Shown here piece after piece: positions 63,183 to 64,000 of a stretch of 64,000 bases of DNA. Source of the DNA: Imperialibacter sp. EC-SDR9. Its GTDB lineage: Bacteria; Bacteroidota; Bacteroidia; Cytophagales; Cyclobacteriaceae. The notes under the pieces are model-generated. The model ran no database searches. It was not told where the DNA came from and worked only from the letters and a program-made list of their open reading frames with translations. The stretch covers positions 1 through 64,000 of the forward strand of contig NZ_LR701605.1 of the NCBI RefSeq assembly GCF_902498805.1. Reading direction: 5' to 3'. A program made the position numbers and the translations under genes. Within the stretch, counting starts at the first letter, position 1; each line of letters begins with the position of its first letter.

Positions 63183-63770
63183 TCATCTATTCCGCAAGTC
63201 CCAGATGCTGCCAGTAATTCTTCGCAAGGTTTCCTCGTCTACGGACATTTCCATTGCGTTTTTAGTATAGTCCTTTAGAACAAAATAGATATTTTCTTGT
63301 GGCTTGTCGTTCATGATGACCGCCAAAGTTCTGAAGGTCATCGTATCGTACTCATCATCCACCATATCCGCTACCCCTATCGGATCCCAGTCATTAAGTA
63401 TCTGGCGAATTCTTTGAAACTTAGTCTCCCATTCCGGCTTGAAGTCTTCCGTCGAGCGTCCAGTGTTTTCGAATCCGATTATCTGTCCAACTATGTTTAG
63501 AAGATTAGAGAAGTAAAGTCGTGGTTCGCTCTCAAGCTCTTTAACCACAACCTTCAGGTCAGAGAAGCAGTGATGAAGAATTCGGAAATCATCTTGGCTT
63601 AGGTGTCCTTTTTGGCTTAGAAACTTCGCTATGAGACCGGCTGAGTCTGAGTCGATGAGAGCCAAATCAATGCCCATGACCTCGAGTCCTTGTGTGGCCG
63701 GAAAAGGAGCCTCAGTATGTCTATTATAAAGCAGTTGAATTTCTTTCACGTCCTGTAGGTCATGCTCCAC
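63183..63770 (-). CDS. Cassette gene: hypothetical protein with DUF1871-like C-terminus
   Basis: 195 aa, cytoplasmic. Residues 1 to about 120 are helical and unfamiliar ('LIDSDSAGLIAKFLSQKGHL'). From about 125, 'RQILNDWDPIGVADMVDDEY' followed by short helices resembles DUF1871-type small proteins, which have no known role; some look like toxin-immunity proteins. The start is GTG at 63770, inside the R' core GTTGTGG of site f; the next in-frame Met is at residue 32. The stop is 5 bases from R''. Third complete cassette. Confidence 0.6.
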   Translation of the reverse strand: MEHDLQDVKEIQLLYNRHTEAPFPATQGLEVMGIDLALIDSDSAGLIAKFLSQKGHLSQDDFRILHHCFSDLKVVVKELESEPRLYFSNLLNIVGQIIGFENTGRSTEDFKPEWETKFQRIRQILNDWDPIGVADMVDDEYDTMTFRTLAVIMNDKPQENIYFVLKDYTKNAMEMSVDEETLRRITGSIWDLRNR

Positions 63771-63949
63771 AACGCCTAGGTAAAATGAGTGTGGGAGTTT
63801 TATGCAGCTCCGCTTCCACTACATCTTAGCCCTGTCTGCCGACAGGCAGGCACGCCGATGATAAAATTATAATTTGTGGCGGACAATCCAAGCCAACTGC
63901 CCTATGACATCTGGTGAAGCCCACATTCATTTTTACCGCTGTGTTGTGC
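63767..63949 (-). repeat. attC-like site f (best preserved)
   Basis: On the minus strand: R'' GCACAAC, spacer ACAGC, L'' GGTAAAAATGAATGTGGG, variable stem, L' CCCACACTCATTTTACC, spacer TAGGC, R' GTTGTGG. R boxes pair over six bases (CACAAC/GTTGTG), spacers are 5 + 5 unpaired bases, and the L boxes pair except for one extra A in L''. This is the full attC architecture. Confidence 0.8.
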
Positions 63950-63954
63950 TTCTT

Positions 63955-63999
63955 TTATTCCGTTTTGCTTAGCCAACCGGCATAATCTTCCCAGTCAGC
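63955..63999 (-). CDS. Cassette gene, 3' end only (runs off the window)
   Basis: The leftward frame reads 'ADWEDYAGWLSKTE' and stops at TAA 63955-63957, 5 bases before R'' of attC f. The same stop-to-R'' spacing as the other cassettes supports a real gene. Too short to identify. Confidence 0.5.
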   Translation of the reverse strand, partial: ADWEDYAGWLSKTE

Positions 64000-64000
64000 T

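Noticed and set aside
58278-63949. CRISPR array
   Set aside because: Repeats are 157-194 bp, palindromic and separated by whole genes; no short regular repeat-spacer pattern exists anywhere in the window.
1-64000. tRNA or rRNA genes
   Set aside because: Looked for T-arm and conserved rRNA sequences by eye on both strands; none was convincing. A covariance-model scan would be decisive.

Overview
The window looks like chromosomal DNA of a Bacteroidota bacterium, probably a free-living or marine member of the Cytophagales. The pointers are TAnnTTTG -7 promoter boxes, the TamB/TamL pair, a XusABC-type TonB/DUF4374/PepSY operon, a PadR regulator coupled to a permease with a prefix domain, several FGly-type sulfatases, and weak Shine-Dalgarno sequences. 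No rRNA, tRNA or CRISPR array was recognised. Names rest on motifs and domain logic read by eye; no database search was run.

Layout. 0-8.4 kb: a short DUF6265-like protein, a sulfamidase-like sulfatase, a DEAD-box helicase, an AT-rich pair (DUF2971 plus an unknown), a DUF4143-type ATPase, and a DHFR-like reductase with a secreted partner. 8.8-13.7 kb: a probable xenosiderophore (iron) uptake operon with a Fur-like palindrome at its promoter. 14-26 kb: M16 peptidase, Fic protein with operator palindromes, two DUF1801 paralogues, sulfatase, GNAT, TonB-domain protein, two-domain SGNH hydrolase, TraB/GumN protein and an AraC regulator. 26.5-33.5 kb: a leftward run of carbohydrate-active hydrolases (serine hydrolase, sulfatase, sialate-O-acetylesterase-like, CE15-like). 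33.6-39.5 kb: FtsX-type permease with PadR, then an ArsR/SRPBCC/VOC group ending in an unusual membrane-DUF1905 fusion. 39.8-47 kb: tamB-tamL. 47-54 kb: HD protein, DUF302, P-type ATPase and the three-gene proton-translocating transhydrogenase. 54-57 kb: amidohydrolase and a TolB-like gene broken by an in-frame TAG.

The most interesting part is 58.3-64 kb. About 160-195-bp palindromic repeats alternate with single, mostly leftward genes, and they have the architecture of integron attC sites: 7-bp R boxes, 5-nt spacers, L boxes with one unpaired base, and stop codons 0-5 nt from R''. In two complete cassettes the R'' box is a perfect complement of the R' box at the other end of the same cassette, and in a third it matches 6 of 7. 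That is the pattern expected of true cassettes. A group II intron sits in the TTGT/T core of one attC, on the bottom strand, as described for IIC-attC introns. Its reverse transcriptase is broken by a 16-bp hairpin insertion and has YAND in place of YADD. No integrase lies in the window; gene polarity predicts it to the right of base 64000.

Several dispersed palindromic intergenic repeats, intrinsic terminators and candidate operators are annotated separately.
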